Shown: positions 16,799 to 25,890, numbered from the stretch's first letter. The stretch is 64,000 bases of DNA from Rhizobium leguminosarum (GCF_001679785.1 NZ_CP016289.1:496001-560000); one strand, 5' to 3'. Made by a program: numbers and translations. Notes: generated by a model from the letters alone, not told the origin.

Positions 16799-18583
16799 AT
16801 GACAGACGTTGTGGAGGCCGGGATTGCATCCGGCACCGAAGGTAAGCTTGTACGCGCGCTCGACTGGAAGGGCGCATTCTGGGTGGCTGCGGGCGTGCCG
16901 CCGCTCGTTCTTTTCTCCATCGGCGGGATTGCGGGCACGACGGGCAAGCTCGCCTTCGTCGTCTGGATCATCTCGATGGTGATGGGTTTCCTGCAATCCT
17001 TCACCTATGCCGAGATCGCCGGCATGTTCGCCAATAAATCCGGCGGCGCTTCTGTCTATGGCGCCACCGCCTGGCTGCGTTATTCGAAATTCATCGCGCC
17101 GCTCTCCGTCTGGTGCAACTGGTTTGCCTGGTCGCCGGTGCTGTCGCTCGGCTGCGCCATCGCCGCCGGCTACATCCTCAATGCCTTCTACCCGATTCCG
17201 GCAGCGGATTCGCAAATGGTCCTCGACTGGATCTCAGCGCATGCCGCTTCCATTACGGCCGATAGCCCCCGGGTCGCCGAATATATTGCAGCCCATGCTG
17301 GCACGACGCCGGATGACGCCGTCAAGGCATTGCTCGGCACCGACGGTGTCGCGGCGCTCACGCCGGCGATCCGCAGCTGGTCGCTCTTCAGCTTCAGCAT
17401 TCCTTTCCTTGCCACCGCCAATATCAATGCCACCTTCTTCATCGGCGGCATCCTGATGCTGATCATCTTCGCCATCCAGCATCGTGGCATTTCGGAAACG
17501 GCAAGCGTGCAGAAGTGGCTGGCCATCATCGTGCTGGTGCCGCTGCTCATCATCGGCCTTTATCCGATCGTCAGCGGCCAGATCCTTGCCACCAACGTCA
17601 CCGGTCTCGTGCCGCCGACAGCCGCCTATTCCGCTGCCGACGGCACCTGGAGCAACGGCGGCTGGACCCTCTTCCTCGGTGGCCTCTATATCGCCGCCTG
17701 GTCGACCTACGGCTTCGAGACGGCCGTCTGCTACACCCGCGAACTCAAGAACCCGAAGACCGACACCTTCAAAGCGATCTTCTATTCCGGCCTTGCCTGC
17801 TGCCTGTTCTTCTTCCTCGTGCCCTTCGCCTTCCAGGGCGTTCTCGGCCATGCAGGCATGCTGGCCCCCGGCATCGTCGATGGCACCGGGGTTGCCGAAG
17901 CGCTCGGCGGCCTGATCGGCGCCGGCCGGATCGTCACCCAACTGCTCGTCGTGTTGATGATCATGGCGCTCTTCCTCGCCATCATGACGGCGATGGCCGG
18001 CTCCTCGCGCACGCTCTACCAGGGCTCGAAGGACGGCTGGCTGCCGAAATATCTCGACCACGTCAACGAGCACGGCGCCCCGACGCGGGCGATGTGGACC
18101 GATTTCGCCTTCAATCTCTTCCTGCTGGCGATCGCATCCGATGTCGGCGGCTACTTCTTCGTGCTCGCCGTCTCGAATGTCGGCTACATCATCTTCAACT
18201 TCCTGAATCTTAATTCCGGCTGGATCCACCGGATGGATTCCGGCCATATCGAACGCCCCTGGAAAGCGCCCACCTGGCTGATCGGCCTCAACACCGTGCT
18301 TGCCTTCGTCAACGCGCTCTTCCTCGGCGCCGGCGCCAAGGTCTGGGGTTATTCCAATGCGCTCTGGGTCGGTTTCATCTTCGCCGCCCTGATCCTGCCG
18401 GTCTTCGCCTATCGCCACTATGTGCGCGACGGCGGCAAATTCCCGGCCGGCGCGATGGAGGATCTTGGCCTCGTCGGCCAGGATCTCGGCGTCAAGAAAG
18501 CCGGCATCCTGCCCTATCTGGCACTCGCTGGCGGCCTGGCGATCGTCCTGATCGCCAACGTCATCTTCCAGCTTCCGGCCTAA
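16799..18583 (+). CDS. APC superfamily amino acid/amine permease
   Basis: The 594-residue inner-membrane protein has about 12 hydrophobic segments, starting at FWVAAGVPPLVLFSIGGIAG. The first helix carries the glycine motif of APC transporters, and ASVYGATAWLRYSKFI follows it. The conserved AGSSRTLYQGSKDGWLPKYL loop is typical of the amino acid-polyamine-organocation family. An unusually long periplasmic loop of about 70 residues lies between helices 4 and 5 (SAHAASITADSPRVAEYIAA). Its divergent partner is the DUF1989-GcvT protein, so it probably imports the methylated amine or amino acid that protein uses. An intrinsic terminator follows. Confidence 0.85.
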   Translation: MTDVVEAGIASGTEGKLVRALDWKGAFWVAAGVPPLVLFSIGGIAGTTGKLAFVVWIISMVMGFLQSFTYAEIAGMFANKSGGASVYGATAWLRYSKFIAPLSVWCNWFAWSPVLSLGCAIAAGYILNAFYPIPAADSQMVLDWISAHAASITADSPRVAEYIAAHAGTTPDDAVKALLGTDGVAALTPAIRSWSLFSFSIPFLATANINATFFIGGILMLIIFAIQHRGISETASVQKWLAIIVLVPLLIIGLYPIVSGQILATNVTGLVPPTAAYSAADGTWSNGGWTLFLGGLYIAAWSTYGFETAVCYTRELKNPKTDTFKAIFYSGLACCLFFFLVPFAFQGVLGHAGMLAPGIVDGTGVAEALGGLIGAGRIVTQLLVVLMIMALFLAIMTAMAGSSRTLYQGSKDGWLPKYLDHVNEHGAPTRAMWTDFAFNLFLLAIASDVGGYFFVLAVSNVGYIIFNFLNLNSGWIHRMDSGHIERPWKAPTWLIGLNTVLAFVNALFLGAGAKVWGYSNALWVGFIFAALILPVFAYRHYVRDGGKFPAGAMEDLGLVGQDLGVKKAGILPYLALAGGLAIVLIANVIFQLPA

Positions 18584-18611
18584 AATCGCCTCCCAAGCAG
18601 ATAGGCCGCCA

Positions 18612-18640
18612 AGCCGCCATGGAAACATGGCGGCTTTTTC
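18612..18640 (+). terminator. Rho-independent terminator of the APC permease gene
   Basis: AGCCGCCATG (18612-18621) and CATGGCGGCT (18626-18635) form a perfect 10-bp stem with a GAAA tetraloop, followed by TTTT. It is 28 bases after the permease stop. Confidence 0.9.
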
Positions 18641-18693
18641 ATTGGTGGTTGCAGGCCGGGCGAGACGACTCAGCCGGCTGCAGACGGAAGGCT

Positions 18694-19725
18694 TCAGCGG
18701 CCGCCCTCGATCTTGCGGTGACGCTGGTTGATGCCGCCCTTGCCATAGGGATAGTCAAGTGGCTGAGGCGCGCTCACATCGTTCAATTTTGCCATCTCGT
18801 CGTCGGAAAGCTTGACCTTCATGGCGCCGAGATTGTCGGCGAGCTGTTCCGGCGTGCGGGCGCCGAGGATCACGGACGTGATCGCCGGCTGCGCCGCCGT
18901 CCAGGCGAGCGCCACCTGCGCCATGCTGACGCCATGCGCCTTGGCGATCTCCTCGACGACGCCGATGATCGCCCAGGTTCGCTCCAGCGCATTGCGCGGC
19001 GCATAGGATTCGCCGCCGCGATTGGGGTTTTCACCGAGGCGGGTGGCACCCGTCGGCATCTCGTCGCGCTTGTATTTGCCGGTCAGCCAGCCGCCGCCGA
19101 GCGGCGACCACGGCAACAGGCCCATGCCGGCATCCTGGCAGGCCGCGACGATCTCGAGTTCGATGTCGCGCACCAGCAGGTTATATTGCGGCTGCAGCGT
19201 CACTGGGCGGGTATAACCGCGCGCCTTGGCGATCTCCGAGGCCTTGGCGATGTGCCAGCCGACATAATTGGAGAAGCCGTAGTAGCCGATCTTGCCCGAT
19301 GAAACCGCATCATCGAGGAAACGCAGCGTCTCCTCGATCGGCGTCAGCGCGTCCCAGGCATGCATCTGGTAAAGGTCGATCTGCTCGAGGTCGAGGCGGC
19401 GGAGCGAATCGTCGAGCGCCTGGCTAAGATGCCGGCGCGACAGGCCGATATCGTTTGGGCCGTTGCCCATCGGAAAGCGCCCCTTGGTGGCGACGATCGC
19501 CTGGCGGGCCTCGGTCGGACGCGCCTTCAGCCAGCGTCCGATGATCTCTTCCGACTTGCCGGCGCTATAGACATCGGCGGTATCGATGAAATTGCCGCCC
19601 CAGGCGAAATAATCGTCGAGCAGCTTGTGCGAGGCGGCCTCATCGGCCTCCGCGCCGAAGGTCATGGTGCCGAGGCAATAGGCGGTGACGACGGTCCCGC
19701 TGGGACCGAACTTGCGATAATCCAT
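18694..19725 (-). CDS. Aldo/keto reductase
   Basis: The 343-residue TIM-barrel oxidoreductase has the AKR tetrad visible as Asp and Tyr in DTADVYSAGKSEEIIG, Lys in VATKGRF and His in YQMHAWD. The NADPH-binding SVILGARTPEQL lies near the C-terminus. It would reduce an aldehyde or ketone in the cytoplasm. The substrate cannot be told from sequence. The GAGGAGGAAG site directly before ATG 19725 fixes the start. It is convergent with the APC permease and shares no obvious operon. Confidence 0.9.
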   Translation of the reverse strand: MDYRKFGPSGTVVTAYCLGTMTFGAEADEAASHKLLDDYFAWGGNFIDTADVYSAGKSEEIIGRWLKARPTEARQAIVATKGRFPMGNGPNDIGLSRRHLSQALDDSLRRLDLEQIDLYQMHAWDALTPIEETLRFLDDAVSSGKIGYYGFSNYVGWHIAKASEIAKARGYTRPVTLQPQYNLLVRDIELEIVAACQDAGMGLLPWSPLGGGWLTGKYKRDEMPTGATRLGENPNRGGESYAPRNALERTWAIIGVVEEIAKAHGVSMAQVALAWTAAQPAITSVILGARTPEQLADNLGAMKVKLSDDEMAKLNDVSAPQPLDYPYGKGGINQRHRKIEGGR

Positions 19726-19962
19726 TTCTTCCTCCTCATGCGGATACCCGCAGCCGACGTGCAAACGTCGGGGTAGAAGCCGGGGCTCCTGCAATCAATG
19801 ACAATGACAATATTGTGCTTGAGGCGGCCGCTTGCCGCCGGATGACGTATAGCGCCCTGGGCTTGGAGCACAGGGGCGAGGGCAGCATAACCAATCCCGC
19901 CCGCGCGACCAAGTGAGAAAAAATATTCCTGCCTGCCGCGGCAGCCGGCGAAGGCACGGACT

Positions 19963-21225
19963 TCACGAAAACGAGTCGGCGATCCGATCGGCTGCGGCGA
20001 CGCCGGTCTCGTAGGCGCCGTGCGCAGTTGAATAACGCGACTTCGAACAGGCCTCGCCGGCAAAGAAGATCCGCTCGTCATGCGGCGCGGCGAGACGGCC
20101 GCGTTGATCGGAGGCGCCGGGCTCGGCGTAGGAATAGGAGCCGCCGATATGGGGCGCTGCTGCCCAGGCCGACATCGCGGCGACCGACAGCTCCTTGCGG
20201 ATGTCAGCACCGAAATGTGCCGCCAGTTCGTCTCCTGCGAAGGAGAAGGCAGCCTCTCTGCCTTGCCCCTCCAGATCATGCGCGAGGTCGCCGGCGAAAT
20301 AGGCCTCGACGACGGGCGCGCCGAACGGCCGGAGCTGATAGGTGCCGGTCGCGCCGCGACGGGTAGAGCCCAACATATGCGTGTCCGCCGGCAGCGCCTC
20401 CTGATTTGCGAGCCTCAGGAAGAGCTTGTCGGCGAGCCCGAGCGGCAAACGGGCCGCTGCCTCGATCTTGTCAGGCAAAGGCGGGTCGAAGGCGATCTTG
20501 CCGGCGGCAAGCACATTCGTCGAAACCGTCACCAGCACCGCGCGGGCACTGAGCACGCCCTGGTTCGTCTCGATGCCGATACGACCGGCATGACGATGGT
20601 CGATGCGGGTTACCTGAGTGCCGAGCCTTGCCCGAACCGGCTTGCCGTAAAGCGAGACCAGCGTTCCATAGCCCTCGCGCACCCGCCAGTCAGGGCCAGG
20701 GCCAGGATCATATCTGTTGTAATCGAAGACCGACGACCGCTCCAGTTCGGCGCCGGTGATATAGGTGCCGACCGCCCGGATTTGGCCGTTCCAGGGATTG
20801 CCCGGCTCGAGCATATCGGCCATGGCCGCATCATTCCCCGAGTGGCTTTCAAGTCGCTCGAAATAGGCGCCGATCTCCTGCCTAGCGGCACGCGCCTCCG
20901 CGTCATCCCGCGGAAGCTGCCGTCCGCCATCATTCCAGGGTGCCGGCGTGCGGTCGACCGTCAGTCCGACCTCGCCGGCGATCGCAGTCCAGGCATTGGT
21001 CCGCGCGCCATGCAGCCAGCCGCAGCCGAGATCAAGCCCGATATCGGCAGCTTCAGGCAGGCTGACCGTCCAGGCGCGACCGCCGAGACGATCGCCGGCT
21101 TCAAGGAGGAGGATGGAAAGATCGGGGCGGATTGCCCGCAGGCGACGGGCGGCGGCAATGCCGGCGGCACCGGCGCCGATGATGACGACATCCTCGTCGG
21201 CACCTTTGCTGTTGTCACCAGGCAT
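19963..21225 (-). CDS. FAD-dependent amine oxidase
   Basis: The 420-residue flavin amine oxidase has the N-terminal dinucleotide motif VVIIGAGAAGIAAARRL, then EAGDRLGGRAW, typical of monoamine and polyamine oxidases. The C-terminal ERIFFAGEACSKSRYSTAHG matches the second FAD-contact motif. It would oxidise a primary or secondary amine to an aldehyde plus ammonia and peroxide. There is no signal peptide, so it is cytoplasmic. AAGGAGAA before ATG 21225 decides the start. The gene stands alone between the aldo/keto reductase and a divergent methyltransferase. Substrate unknown. Confidence 0.88.
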   Translation of the reverse strand: MPGDNSKGADEDVVIIGAGAAGIAAARRLRAIRPDLSILLLEAGDRLGGRAWTVSLPEAADIGLDLGCGWLHGARTNAWTAIAGEVGLTVDRTPAPWNDGGRQLPRDDAEARAARQEIGAYFERLESHSGNDAAMADMLEPGNPWNGQIRAVGTYITGAELERSSVFDYNRYDPGPGPDWRVREGYGTLVSLYGKPVRARLGTQVTRIDHRHAGRIGIETNQGVLSARAVLVTVSTNVLAAGKIAFDPPLPDKIEAAARLPLGLADKLFLRLANQEALPADTHMLGSTRRGATGTYQLRPFGAPVVEAYFAGDLAHDLEGQGREAAFSFAGDELAAHFGADIRKELSVAAMSAWAAAPHIGGSYSYAEPGASDQRGRLAAPHDERIFFAGEACSKSRYSTAHGAYETGVAAADRIADSFS

Positions 21226-21417
21226 GCATTCTCCTTCGGTCGCTCGCCGCCTATTCGCTACCGGCCGTTCCCGCCCGATCACGCTCGATTGAAAGATGCA
21301 CCTGCAGCCTGTCTCGTATGAATATCCGCGTCAGCGGCGATCCGCCAGCGACATGACAGACTGTTGCAATGTTGAGCCGGTTCATGGGTGGGATCAATCA
21401 GCCACCGTGAAGGTCCC

Positions 21418-22017
21418 ATGCCACGTTTCGATCGACGACGCTTTCTTCTTGCCTGGCTACGCGCGCCGCTGCGCATCGCCTCGATCACACCATCAGGCCC
21501 CCGCCTTGCGGGCCTGATGACCAAAGAAATTTCTACGTTAACCGGGCCGGTTCTCGAACTCGGCCCAGGCACCGGCGTTTTCACCGCGGCCCTTTTGGAA
21601 CGCGGCATTGCAGAGCGCGATCTGACTCTGATCGAATACGAACGGGATTTCGCCACGCTGCTTCAAGATCGCTTTCCCGACGCCAGGGTGCTGCATCTGG
21701 ACGTGCGGGAGATGTGGAAGACGGCGCTTTCCAGAAGCTTTTTCGGTGGTGTCGTCAGCGGGCTTCCGCTTCTTGCCATGCGGCCGGACGATGTGCAGGC
21801 GCTGCTCGATGGCTGCTTTTCCAACCTCAGACCGCATGGTGCCTTCTATCAATTCACCTACGGGCCGAAATGCCCTGTGCCCGTCGAAGTCCTCGACTCC
21901 CTCGGTCTTGCCTCAAAGAGGATCGGCTGGACGTTGCGCAATATCCCGCCAGCCGCGGTCTACCGCATCAGTCGCCGGTACCAGCCAATGGCCCTGATCG
22001 AGCAGCGCCGTGCATAA
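21418..22017 (+). CDS. SAM-dependent methyltransferase, PmtA-like
   Basis: The 199-residue class I methyltransferase has the SAM-binding motif I VLELGPGTGVFTAALLERG preceded by the ITPSGPRLAGLM segment that rhizobial phospholipid N-methyltransferases (PmtA) share. Motif VVSGLPLLAMRPDDVQALL is also PmtA-like. PmtA converts phosphatidylethanolamine to phosphatidylcholine. This could be a paralogue, or another methyltransferase of the family. The basic, hydrophobic N-terminus (RFDRRRFLLAWLRAPLRIAS) would suit membrane contact. The ATG at 21418 has GAAGG upstream and is preferred to GTG 21388. Confidence 0.7.
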   Translation: MPRFDRRRFLLAWLRAPLRIASITPSGPRLAGLMTKEISTLTGPVLELGPGTGVFTAALLERGIAERDLTLIEYERDFATLLQDRFPDARVLHLDVREMWKTALSRSFFGGVVSGLPLLAMRPDDVQALLDGCFSNLRPHGAFYQFTYGPKCPVPVEVLDSLGLASKRIGWTLRNIPPAAVYRISRRYQPMALIEQRRA

Positions 22018-22138
22018 TGAGAGATAGTATCCTTGTTCGAGGCGGCAATCCGGCGTTCGATGCGCTACTGCTGCTGCAGGCGTGGCTGAGGTGATATGGT
22101 CTCTTCCTGTGGATCGACGGCCCCGTTAGGAATGTGAG

Positions 22139-22813
22139 ATGCGCATATTACTGATCGAGGATGAACCTCAAATGGCCGTGGCGCTCCGGGGCGCCCTGAC
22201 CAGGCACGACATGGTGATGGATCATGTTTCGACCCTACGCGACGCCGAACTGGTGATCGGCGACGGTGCCTACGATGCCGTCCTTCTGGATCGGCAACTG
22301 CCTGACGGCGATGGCCTGGAACTCATTCCGAAGATCCGCAAGAAGGGGCTGACGCTGCCGATCATCGTCATCACCGCCAAGGGAGAGGTCCCAGACAGGA
22401 TCACCGGCCTTGAGACCGGCGCCGACGATTACCTTGCCAAACCCTTCGTCTTCGACGAGCTTCTGGCGCGGCTGCGTGCCGTGATGCGCCGCTCCGAAAC
22501 CTTGCGCCCGGCACTGATCTCGATCGGCCGTCTTTCGTTCGATCCGACCTATTGCGACATCATCGTCTCCGGCCTGCGTCTGGAAATGCCGCGCCGGGAG
22601 GCGCTGGTGCTCGAATGCCTCATGCGTCGTGCCGGTCGCATGGTGCCGCGACCGGCCTTGATGGAAGCGGTCTTCGGCTTTGACGACGAGATCCAGTCGA
22701 ACGCGCTCGATTCCCACATATCGCGATTGCGGCGCAAGCTGGCGGCATCGCAAGCAGGCGTGGTCATCAACGTTATCCGGGGCGTGGGTTATCTCCTGCG
22801 GGAAGCATCATGA
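22139..22813 (+). CDS. OmpR/QseB-type response regulator
   Basis: The 224-residue protein has a receiver domain (LIEDEPQMA acidic pocket, phosphoacceptor D51 in VLLDRQLPDGDG, Lys in LAKPF) and a C-terminal winged-helix DNA-binding domain (NALDSHISRLRRKL, VINVIRGVGYLL). It is the partner of the histidine kinase whose ATG overlaps its stop. The QseB/PmrA/TctD-like branch is the closest by feel. Target genes are not evident in the window. Confidence 0.92.
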   Translation: MRILLIEDEPQMAVALRGALTRHDMVMDHVSTLRDAELVIGDGAYDAVLLDRQLPDGDGLELIPKIRKKGLTLPIIVITAKGEVPDRITGLETGADDYLAKPFVFDELLARLRAVMRRSETLRPALISIGRLSFDPTYCDIIVSGLRLEMPRREALVLECLMRRAGRMVPRPALMEAVFGFDDEIQSNALDSHISRLRRKLAASQAGVVINVIRGVGYLLREAS

Positions 22814-24189
22814 GCAAACGATGCTCCTATTCGCTGCGCAAGCGCCTGTTCTGGCGCCTTCTTGCCGTGCAATCGGTGGTGCTCATCCTGGTGATGATCG
22901 TGCTGATTTCGGTTGGCAAGATATCCGAATACAGGTCGACGGAGGGCACGATCGAGGTCCTGCGCCAGGCCGTCTTCCGCCAACCCACCGGAGAGTTGAG
23001 CCTGAGGGAGACCGAGGATCTGCGAGAGCTGCGCAAGGACGCGCCCGATCTGTGGTACACTGTCCGTGACATGCAGGGGCATGTTTTGACCGAGGGCCGA
23101 ATTCCGGAAGAATATGCCACAATCGGCAACACGCTCGATCATGTCGGCGAGGCCGAGTTCGGCATGAATCTCGGCGACCACGACCCTCCGGCTGCCCGGA
23201 TGAAGTGGATCGCGACGGATTGGGGACAGGTGCAGTTTCTGACGGGCACCGACGGCCCCATCTCGTCCACCTTCATCCTGCTCAAGCTTTCGCTGGTCCT
23301 TGCGAAGATTGTTATTCCGATCGTGGCGGTGATGGCGCTGGGTGCGTTGATCGCGACGCCGCTCGTCGTGCGACGATCGCTGGTCGGGATCGACCAGGCC
23401 GCGCTCCAGGCCGATACGATCGATATCGACCAGCGTGGCGGCCGGCTGTCGGAACACGATATTCCCGAAGAGATCGCGCCGCTGGTACACGCCGTCAACC
23501 GCGCGCTCGGACGTCTCGACGAGGGTTACGAGCGGCAGGAACGGTTTCTGACCGATGCCGCGCATGAGCTGCGCACGCCGATCGCCATTCTGAATACGAG
23601 AATTGGAGCCCTGCCGCACAGTTCGATCAAGACAGACCTCCTGGAAGATGCAGCGAGGCTCGCCGTTCTCACCGAGCAGATGCTCGATCTTCAGCGGCTG
23701 AAACAGGGCAAGGTCCAGTTCACCAAGATCGATCTCGGCCAGTTGGCGAGAAAGGTCATGATCGAGATGGCGCCGCTGGCCTTTGCCGCCGGCTACACGG
23801 TACAATTCGATGTCGACGGCGCCGGCGAGATCGAGGGCGATCCTCTGGCGCTGCAGCGCGCCCTGATGAACATCCTGCAGAACGCGATCAACCATGGCGG
23901 CAGGAAAGGCACCATCTCGCTGACATCAGGCTGCAACTGGATCGAAGTTAGGGACGAGGGACCGGGCATCCCCGCCGATATGCGCGATCGCATATTCGAG
24001 CCGTTCTTCAAGCGCCATCACGACGGACGCGGTGCCGGCCTCGGCCTCAATCTCGTTCGCGACATCCTGCGCATGCACGGCGGTGAAGTGACGATCGACA
24101 ACCACAGTCCCGGGGCGGTCTGCCGGCTGAGCTTCCCGACAGACAAAACGGCACATGTTGATACTCCACCACATCTGGCGACTGCATAA
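22810..24189 (+). CDS. Sensor histidine kinase
   Basis: The 459-residue kinase has two membrane spans (about 17-35 and 163-187) that bracket a 125-residue periplasmic sensor. A short HAMP-like linker leads to the HisKA box with H252 (TDAAHELRTPIAIL). ATP-binding boxes are N (NILQNAINHG), G1 (DEGPGIP) and G2 (GAGLGLNLVRDIL). It should phosphorylate the response regulator encoded just before it. The four-base overlap indicates translational coupling. The periplasmic domain has no motif I recognise, so the signal is unknown. Confidence 0.92.
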   Translation: MSKRCSYSLRKRLFWRLLAVQSVVLILVMIVLISVGKISEYRSTEGTIEVLRQAVFRQPTGELSLRETEDLRELRKDAPDLWYTVRDMQGHVLTEGRIPEEYATIGNTLDHVGEAEFGMNLGDHDPPAARMKWIATDWGQVQFLTGTDGPISSTFILLKLSLVLAKIVIPIVAVMALGALIATPLVVRRSLVGIDQAALQADTIDIDQRGGRLSEHDIPEEIAPLVHAVNRALGRLDEGYERQERFLTDAAHELRTPIAILNTRIGALPHSSIKTDLLEDAARLAVLTEQMLDLQRLKQGKVQFTKIDLGQLARKVMIEMAPLAFAAGYTVQFDVDGAGEIEGDPLALQRALMNILQNAINHGGRKGTISLTSGCNWIEVRDEGPGIPADMRDRIFEPFFKRHHDGRGAGLGLNLVRDILRMHGGEVTIDNHSPGAVCRLSFPTDKTAHVDTPPHLATA

Positions 24190-24199
24190 TTCAAGGTGC

Positions 24200-24235
24200 T
24201 ACAGCGGCGCCTCTCGAAAAGGCGCGGTGCTGTCC
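24200..24235 (+). terminator. Hairpin after the histidine kinase gene
   Basis: ACAGC...GCTGT flanks an inner GCGCCT...AGGCGC stem with a small asymmetry. It lies just after the kinase stop and has no T-run. Weak evidence of an operon end. Confidence 0.35.
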
Positions 24236-24276
24236 GTGCGATGGATTAAATCGCCTCTTCATGACATATAGATTCG

Positions 24277-25257
24277 ATGAGCGTGCACAGAGATTCGCAA
24301 CTCGACATGTTTGCCAAGCCAGCGCCCGCGACGGCCAAGGCACGCGGTCCATCGCACCGGCGGCCATCGCAGCCGGTCGTCCATTCCGATGAAGACATGG
24401 CGCGGGCGCTCGAAGAGAGCGGCAACTATCGCATCTTGAGAAAGCTGGTCGCCCGGCCGATTGCGTCAGTCAGACAGCCGGGGTTTTCGCGCCTCGGTGT
24501 CGTTCTCGATACGGAGACCACGGGTCTCAACCATCGCAGCGACGAGATCATCGAAATCGGCGCCGTCGCCTTTACCTTCGACGATGACGGCGCGATCGGC
24601 GATATCGTCGGCATTTATGGCGGCCTGCAACAGCCGTCCCGGCCGATCCCGCCCGAGATCACCCGGCTGACGGGGATTACCGACGCGATGGTCGAAGGAC
24701 AGCTTATCAATATCCAATCGCTGCGAACGCTGATCGAGCCGGCGGATCTGATCATTGCCCACAATGCCGGTTTCGACCGGCCGTTCTGCGAGGCCTTCTC
24801 GAAGATTTTCACTGGCAAGGCCTGGGCATGCTCGGTTTCGGAGATCGACTGGAGCGCCCGCGGCTTCGAGGGTACGAAGCTCGGCTATCTCGTCGGCCAA
24901 GCCGGGTATTTCCACGAAGGCCATCGCGCCGTGGACGACTGCCACGCACTGCTGGAAATCCTCGATCGAGAGCAGCGCGGCGGTGAAAGCCCGTTCACCG
25001 AGCTTTACCGCGCCAGCCAGCGCTCACGCATCCGTATCTTTGCCGAACACAGCCCGTTCGAGATGAAGGATCATCTGAAGGGGAGGGGTTACCGCTGGTC
25101 GGACGGCAGCGACGGCCGCCTGAAATCCTGGTGGATCGAAGTCGGCGAAGAGGATCTCGACGATGAGCTATCCTATCTGCGCTCGGATATTTACCGCTGG
25201 GCCGAGGCGGAGCCGCCGATCGTGCGGCTGACGGCCTTCGATCGTTTCAAACTCTGA
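24277..25257 (+). CDS. DEDDh 3'-5' exonuclease (DnaQ-like)
   Basis: The 326-residue protein has an RNase-T/DnaQ exonuclease domain from about 70 to 245. ExoI is D78/E80 in VVLDTETTGL, ExoII holds HNAGFDRPF, and ExoIII is HRAVDDCHALLEIL with the His and Asp of the DEDDh type. A 70-residue N-terminal extension rich in Pro and Arg and a C-terminal tail of about 80 residues (RWSDGSDGRLKSWW) make it larger than a DnaQ epsilon subunit. It may act in repair or RNA turnover. The gene is single, before the DUF1127 locus. Confidence 0.88.
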   Translation: MSVHRDSQLDMFAKPAPATAKARGPSHRRPSQPVVHSDEDMARALEESGNYRILRKLVARPIASVRQPGFSRLGVVLDTETTGLNHRSDEIIEIGAVAFTFDDDGAIGDIVGIYGGLQQPSRPIPPEITRLTGITDAMVEGQLINIQSLRTLIEPADLIIAHNAGFDRPFCEAFSKIFTGKAWACSVSEIDWSARGFEGTKLGYLVGQAGYFHEGHRAVDDCHALLEILDREQRGGESPFTELYRASQRSRIRIFAEHSPFEMKDHLKGRGYRWSDGSDGRLKSWWIEVGEEDLDDELSYLRSDIYRWAEAEPPIVRLTAFDRFKL

Positions 25258-25438
25258 CCGCGAAGCGGTTCGGATCCTGATGCTGCAAGATATGGCGACC
25301 CATGCAATCGCCGCATAGGTGCAGTGATGCATTGGCGCTGCAATAATCAGATGTCCCGTACTATATAGAGCTCATCGAAGCGAACGAAGCGCCAAGGACT
25401 GGCAGCTAAGCTTCGAAAGCCCACGAAAGGGGATCATC

Positions 25439-25585
25439 ATGAACGTAGCACGCTCTTTCAATAACTGGCGCAAGTACCGTCAGACGGTCGCTGAACTGGG
25501 TCGTATGTCCGCACGCGAACTGGACGACCTCGGCATCGGCCGCGGCGACATCCGCAACGTCGCCCGCGCAGCCATCGCCCGCTAA
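25439..25585 (+). CDS. DUF1127 small arginine-rich protein
   Basis: This 48-residue gene encodes MNVARSFNNWRKYRQTVAEL, then GRMSARELDDLGIGRGDIRN and VARAAIAR. The RxY-ExxxMSxxELxDLGIxRxDI pattern is the DUF1127 (YjiS-like) signature, and CACGAAAGGGGATCATC precedes the ATG. Short DUF1127 proteins are abundant in alphaproteobacteria. In Rhodobacter one (CcaF1) is reported to bind RNA and is co-transcribed with CCUCCUCCC-motif small RNAs. The same arrangement is seen here: the stop is followed by a hairpin with TTCCTCCC in its loop and then by four more such hairpins. Confidence 0.9.
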   Translation: MNVARSFNNWRKYRQTVAELGRMSARELDDLGIGRGDIRNVARAAIAR

Positions 25586-25621
25586 CGGCAGCTTAGACCA
25601 AGCATCTTCAAAGACTATGCC

Positions 25622-25649
25622 AGCGCCTGCTTCCTCCCGAGCGGGCGCT
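25622..25649 (+). ncRNA. Anti-Shine-Dalgarno hairpin at the end of the DUF1127 transcript
   Basis: AGCGCCTGC (25622-25630) pairs with GCGGGCGCT (25641-25649), nine pairs including one wobble. The 10-base loop is TTCCTCCCGA. T-rich TTGCTTTTG follows. It is 37 bases after the DUF1127 stop, so it probably ends that mRNA while displaying an anti-Shine-Dalgarno loop. It may be released by processing as a small RNA. Confidence 0.65.
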
Positions 25650-25767
25650 TTGCTTTTGTGCTTCCAGCGAATGGACAAGGGTAATCGAGCCTCCCGCTTT
25701 TCGCATAACGCATAGCTGCCCTGCAAAGAAATGCCTATCAACTGAGCAAGAAATAAGTATGATTATT

Positions 25768-25887
25768 TCTATCGAAGCGATGCACCTCCTCCCGCGTCCC
25801 TTCGATGTACAGGCGCCCCATCCTCCTCCTCCCAGGGTCGTCTGTGGAATGACAGCACTCCTCCTCCCAGCTGTCGTTCGGTTTTTT
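25768..25887 (+). ncRNA. Cuckoo/alpha-r14 (NfeR-like) trans-acting small RNA
   Basis: About 120 bases fold into three consecutive hairpins, each with CCTCCTCCC in its loop. SL1 has ATCGAAG/CTTCGAT (25771-25806). SL2 has a 10-bp stem with one bulge (25809-25845) and loop CATCCTCCTCCTCCCA. SL3 has a 10-bp stem (25847-25879) followed by TTTTTT, an intrinsic terminator. The motif copies start at 25785, 25825 and 25860. Three hairpins, this length and the anti-Shine-Dalgarno loops fit what I know of the alpha-r14 family, whose member NfeR1 affects nodulation in Sinorhizobium. A TATGAT (25758-25763) could be its -10 box, with a poor -35. It would block translation by pairing with ribosome sites. 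Confidence 0.8.
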
Positions 25888-25890
25888 ACG

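Noticed and set aside
17234..18628. 464-codon minus-strand frame opposite the APC permease
   Set aside because: Its acidic, His-rich product is what results from reading membrane-protein codons backwards.
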